Made by a program: the position numbers and the translations under genes
Notes under the pieces: model-generated
What the model was told of the DNA's origin: nothing
Database searches by the model: none
Seen by the model: only the letters and a program-made list of their open reading frames with translations
DNA from: Kribbella qitaiheensis
GTDB lineage: Bacteria > Actinomycetota > Actinomycetes > Propionibacteriales > Kribbellaceae
Direction of reading: 5' to 3'
Length of the DNA stretch: 64,000 bases
Assembly (NCBI RefSeq): GCF_014217565.1
Contig: NZ_CP043661.1
Span: forward strand, 2,790,001-2,854,000
In this document: positions 62,566 to 64,000 of the stretch, in pieces
How positions within the stretch are numbered: the first letter of the stretch is position 1
How the letters are laid out: every line of letters starts with the position of its first letter

Positions 62566-63243
62566 TTACGGCTTCCGCGGCCGAAGCCCGAACGCGAGCC
62601 CGATCAGGCCGACCAGCAACCCGGCGCCACCGAGAATCCGCGCCAGGTTGCCCGAGCCGGACTTCGTCTCGTTTGTCGTCGCGGCGACCGGAGTGATCGC
62701 GGCCGTCAGCTTCAGCGCCGGGGCCGGATGTTCCGGCTTCTCCGCGCCGTCCTTGGCGAGCTCTTCCCACTTGACCACCTCGCCGTCACTGTACGTCTGG
62801 ACAGCGGGGAAGTTGATCGAGTCGACACCCTCGGGCAGCCGGCCGACCGACAGCGCGAACTCGTCGAATTCGTTCGGAGGCACGCCGACGCCGCCGGGCA
62901 CCGACGTCCAGGTGACGGTGGTGATCGCCTTGGTCAGCGTCACGTCGCCGGCCTTGACCGGCGCGGCCAGCTTCTCCTCGGTCTTCTCGACCTTCCAGCC
63001 GGCCTTCACCTGCGCGCCGACACTGGCGAACGGGAGATCCTTCGGCAACGAGACGACCAGCTTCGTCGTACTGGCCGTGTCGGACTCGCTCGGGACCCGG
63101 AACACCAGCTTGGCGTAGCCACCGGGCTTGGCGTCCGGCGACGACACCGTGACATGGGCCGACGCCGAGGTGGCGGCTCCGACCAGGACGAGCGCCGAGG
63201 CCGCGGTGATCGCGGCAGCGCGGAGTACGAATTTCTTGGACAT
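62566..63243 (-). CDS. ycnI: YcnI-family (DUF1775) copper-associated membrane protein
   Basis: A 225-residue exported protein with signal peptide (AAAITAASALVLVGAATSAS) followed by AHVTVSSPDAKPGGYAKLVF, whose first His binds copper in this family. NEFDEFALSVGRLPEG is the DUF1775 core and a C-terminal helix (LGGAGLLVGLIGLAFGLRPR) anchors it. It heads the ycnI-copC-copD operon and is thought to pass copper to CopC. Confidence 0.93.
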   Translation of the reverse strand: MSKKFVLRAAAITAASALVLVGAATSASAHVTVSSPDAKPGGYAKLVFRVPSESDTASTTKLVVSLPKDLPFASVGAQVKAGWKVEKTEEKLAAPVKAGDVTLTKAITTVTWTSVPGGVGVPPNEFDEFALSVGRLPEGVDSINFPAVQTYSDGEVVKWEELAKDGAEKPEHPAPALKLTAAITPVAATTNETKSGSGNLARILGGAGLLVGLIGLAFGLRPRKP

Positions 63244-63305
63244 GACAGTGAGACCCCTTTGCGGACATACGAGTTCACCCGGTCGACGGGCTTTCCCGTG
63301 ACCGG

Positions 63306-63986
63306 TCAGGACGAGGCGAGCAACACTTGTCCGGCCGGCGGTCCGCGCCGCGATCCGTTCGAGTTCAGCCAGCGTTGGGTCCGCCGCGGCTCCTGTACTG
63401 CGATCAGCAGGCGCCGGACACCCGGTACGACGATCAGACCGGCCGGGACCTCGGGGACCAGCCGCGCGAGGATCCGAAGTACGCGAGTGACCCAGCCGTG
63501 CGCGCGGCCGATCACGAAGACACTGGCGAGCAGCGCCAGCAGGTGAGCAGCCGTCATCGCCAGCGCGCCGCTGAAGCCGGCATGCATCGGTGGCTCGGTT
63601 GCCATCGGCATCGGCATGTCCATGTCCATCGGCATCTCGTGGACATGGGCAACAGCGACCGGCTCTTGATGCGCCGCGCCCAAGGTCAGGTGGACGACGA
63701 GCTGCACCCCGGCCAGTACTACGATCGCGAGCGATCGCCGCCCGGCCAGGAACTCACCGAGCAACCAACAGGCACCAGCCAGCGCGAGTAGTTGCGGCAC
63801 GACGGCGAGCGGGACGGAACCGCCCGGGACCAGGACGTGCCCGGTCACCGCGACCGCGACGCTCAGCGTCACGACAGCGGAGGTCGCACTCGTCTCGGCA
63901 CGCAAACCGGTCACCTTCGTCGTCAGGGCGGCAGCAGCGTGACCGGGATGGGCGGGTCCCGCTGCTGACCATCGTTCCACAGCCAC
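63306..63986 (-). CDS. Membrane protein with Met/His-rich metal-binding segment
   Basis: A 226-residue protein with about four or five hydrophobic segments and an extracytoplasmic-looking metal-binding stretch HVHEMPMDMDMPMPM (about residues 115-130), typical of copper-homeostasis membrane proteins. It is 62 bases upstream of ycnI on the same strand, so it is probably co-transcribed with the copper genes. The frame is open to the window edge; the GTG at 63986 is the first possible start seen, and the true start may lie beyond it. Confidence 0.75.
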   Translation of the reverse strand: MAVERWSAAGPAHPGHAAAALTTKVTGLRAETSATSAVVTLSVAVAVTGHVLVPGGSVPLAVVPQLLALAGACWLLGEFLAGRRSLAIVVLAGVQLVVHLTLGAAHQEPVAVAHVHEMPMDMDMPMPMATEPPMHAGFSGALAMTAAHLLALLASVFVIGRAHGWVTRVLRILARLVPEVPAGLIVVPGVRRLLIAVQEPRRTQRWLNSNGSRRGPPAGQVLLASS

Positions 63987-64000
63987 TACGCGCGGGCAGC

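Overview
The window is high-GC actinobacterial chromosome. The gene order mfd - pth - rplY - (oxidoreductase) - prs - glmU, the block ispE - rsmA - rpfB, and the metG / rsmI / protein O-mannosyltransferase block are the usual actinobacterial arrangements. Frequent GTG starts, ATGA stop-start overlaps and probably leaderless genes agree. Gene content suggests a Kribbella/Nocardioides-like member of the Propionibacteriales, but that is an inference; no 16S gene is present.

Layout. 1-6.1 kb: housekeeping genes on the reverse strand (mfd fragment, pth, rplY, prs, glmU). 6.2-13.7 kb: an accessory, partly decayed stretch with small membrane proteins, a shattered PH-domain gene, an AT-richer P-loop kinase, an IS110-family element whose transposase is frameshifted, a tyrosine-recombinase remnant, a three-copy structured repeat and a tRNA-Gln(UUG) with its own terminator. 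13.8-23 kb: acyl-CoA desaturase with a TetR regulator and a palindromic operator, a two-component system beside an ABC/FtsX exporter, and a tam/tamR trans-aconitate methylation module with its MarR operators. 23-35 kb: resistance and specialised functions: an ABC-F protein, a TetM/OtrA-type ribosomal protection protein, an XRE/NB-ARC/TPR regulator, a divergent pair made of an ATP-grasp ligase and a methionyl-tRNA-synthetase-like enzyme lacking the anticodon-binding domain, and a rifampicin monooxygenase. 36-51 kb: ispE, rsmA, rpfB, tatD, metG, rsmI and the mannosyltransferase, interrupted by a large membrane protein, an SRPBCC protein, a frameshifted AAA ATPase and a quinone-oxidoreductase-like gene. 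51-59.8 kb: a seven-gene reverse-strand operon under one Zur-box promoter: Opp-type ABC importer (lipoprotein, two permeases, fused double ATPase), a cysteine-synthase-fold PLP enzyme, a DUF364-like Rossmann protein and an MFS transporter. 60.4-64 kb: a MarR regulator and a copper module (copD, copC, ycnI, Met/His-rich membrane protein).

The most interesting system is the Zur-box operon. It has the export/import architecture of opine-type zincophore loci but not their biosynthetic enzymes, so it may make and recapture an undescribed zinc-binding small molecule. Second is the ATP-grasp / MetRS-like divergent pair beside a STAND regulator, which looks like a minimal tRNA-synthetase-derived peptide or amide biosynthetic locus. 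The window also carries at least three families of dispersed or tandem palindromic repeats.

Five coding regions (PH-domain gene, a small membrane gene, IS110 transposase, nitroreductase, AAA ATPase) are broken by single-base indels in otherwise well conserved sequence. Whether these are real decay or assembly errors needs read-level evidence.
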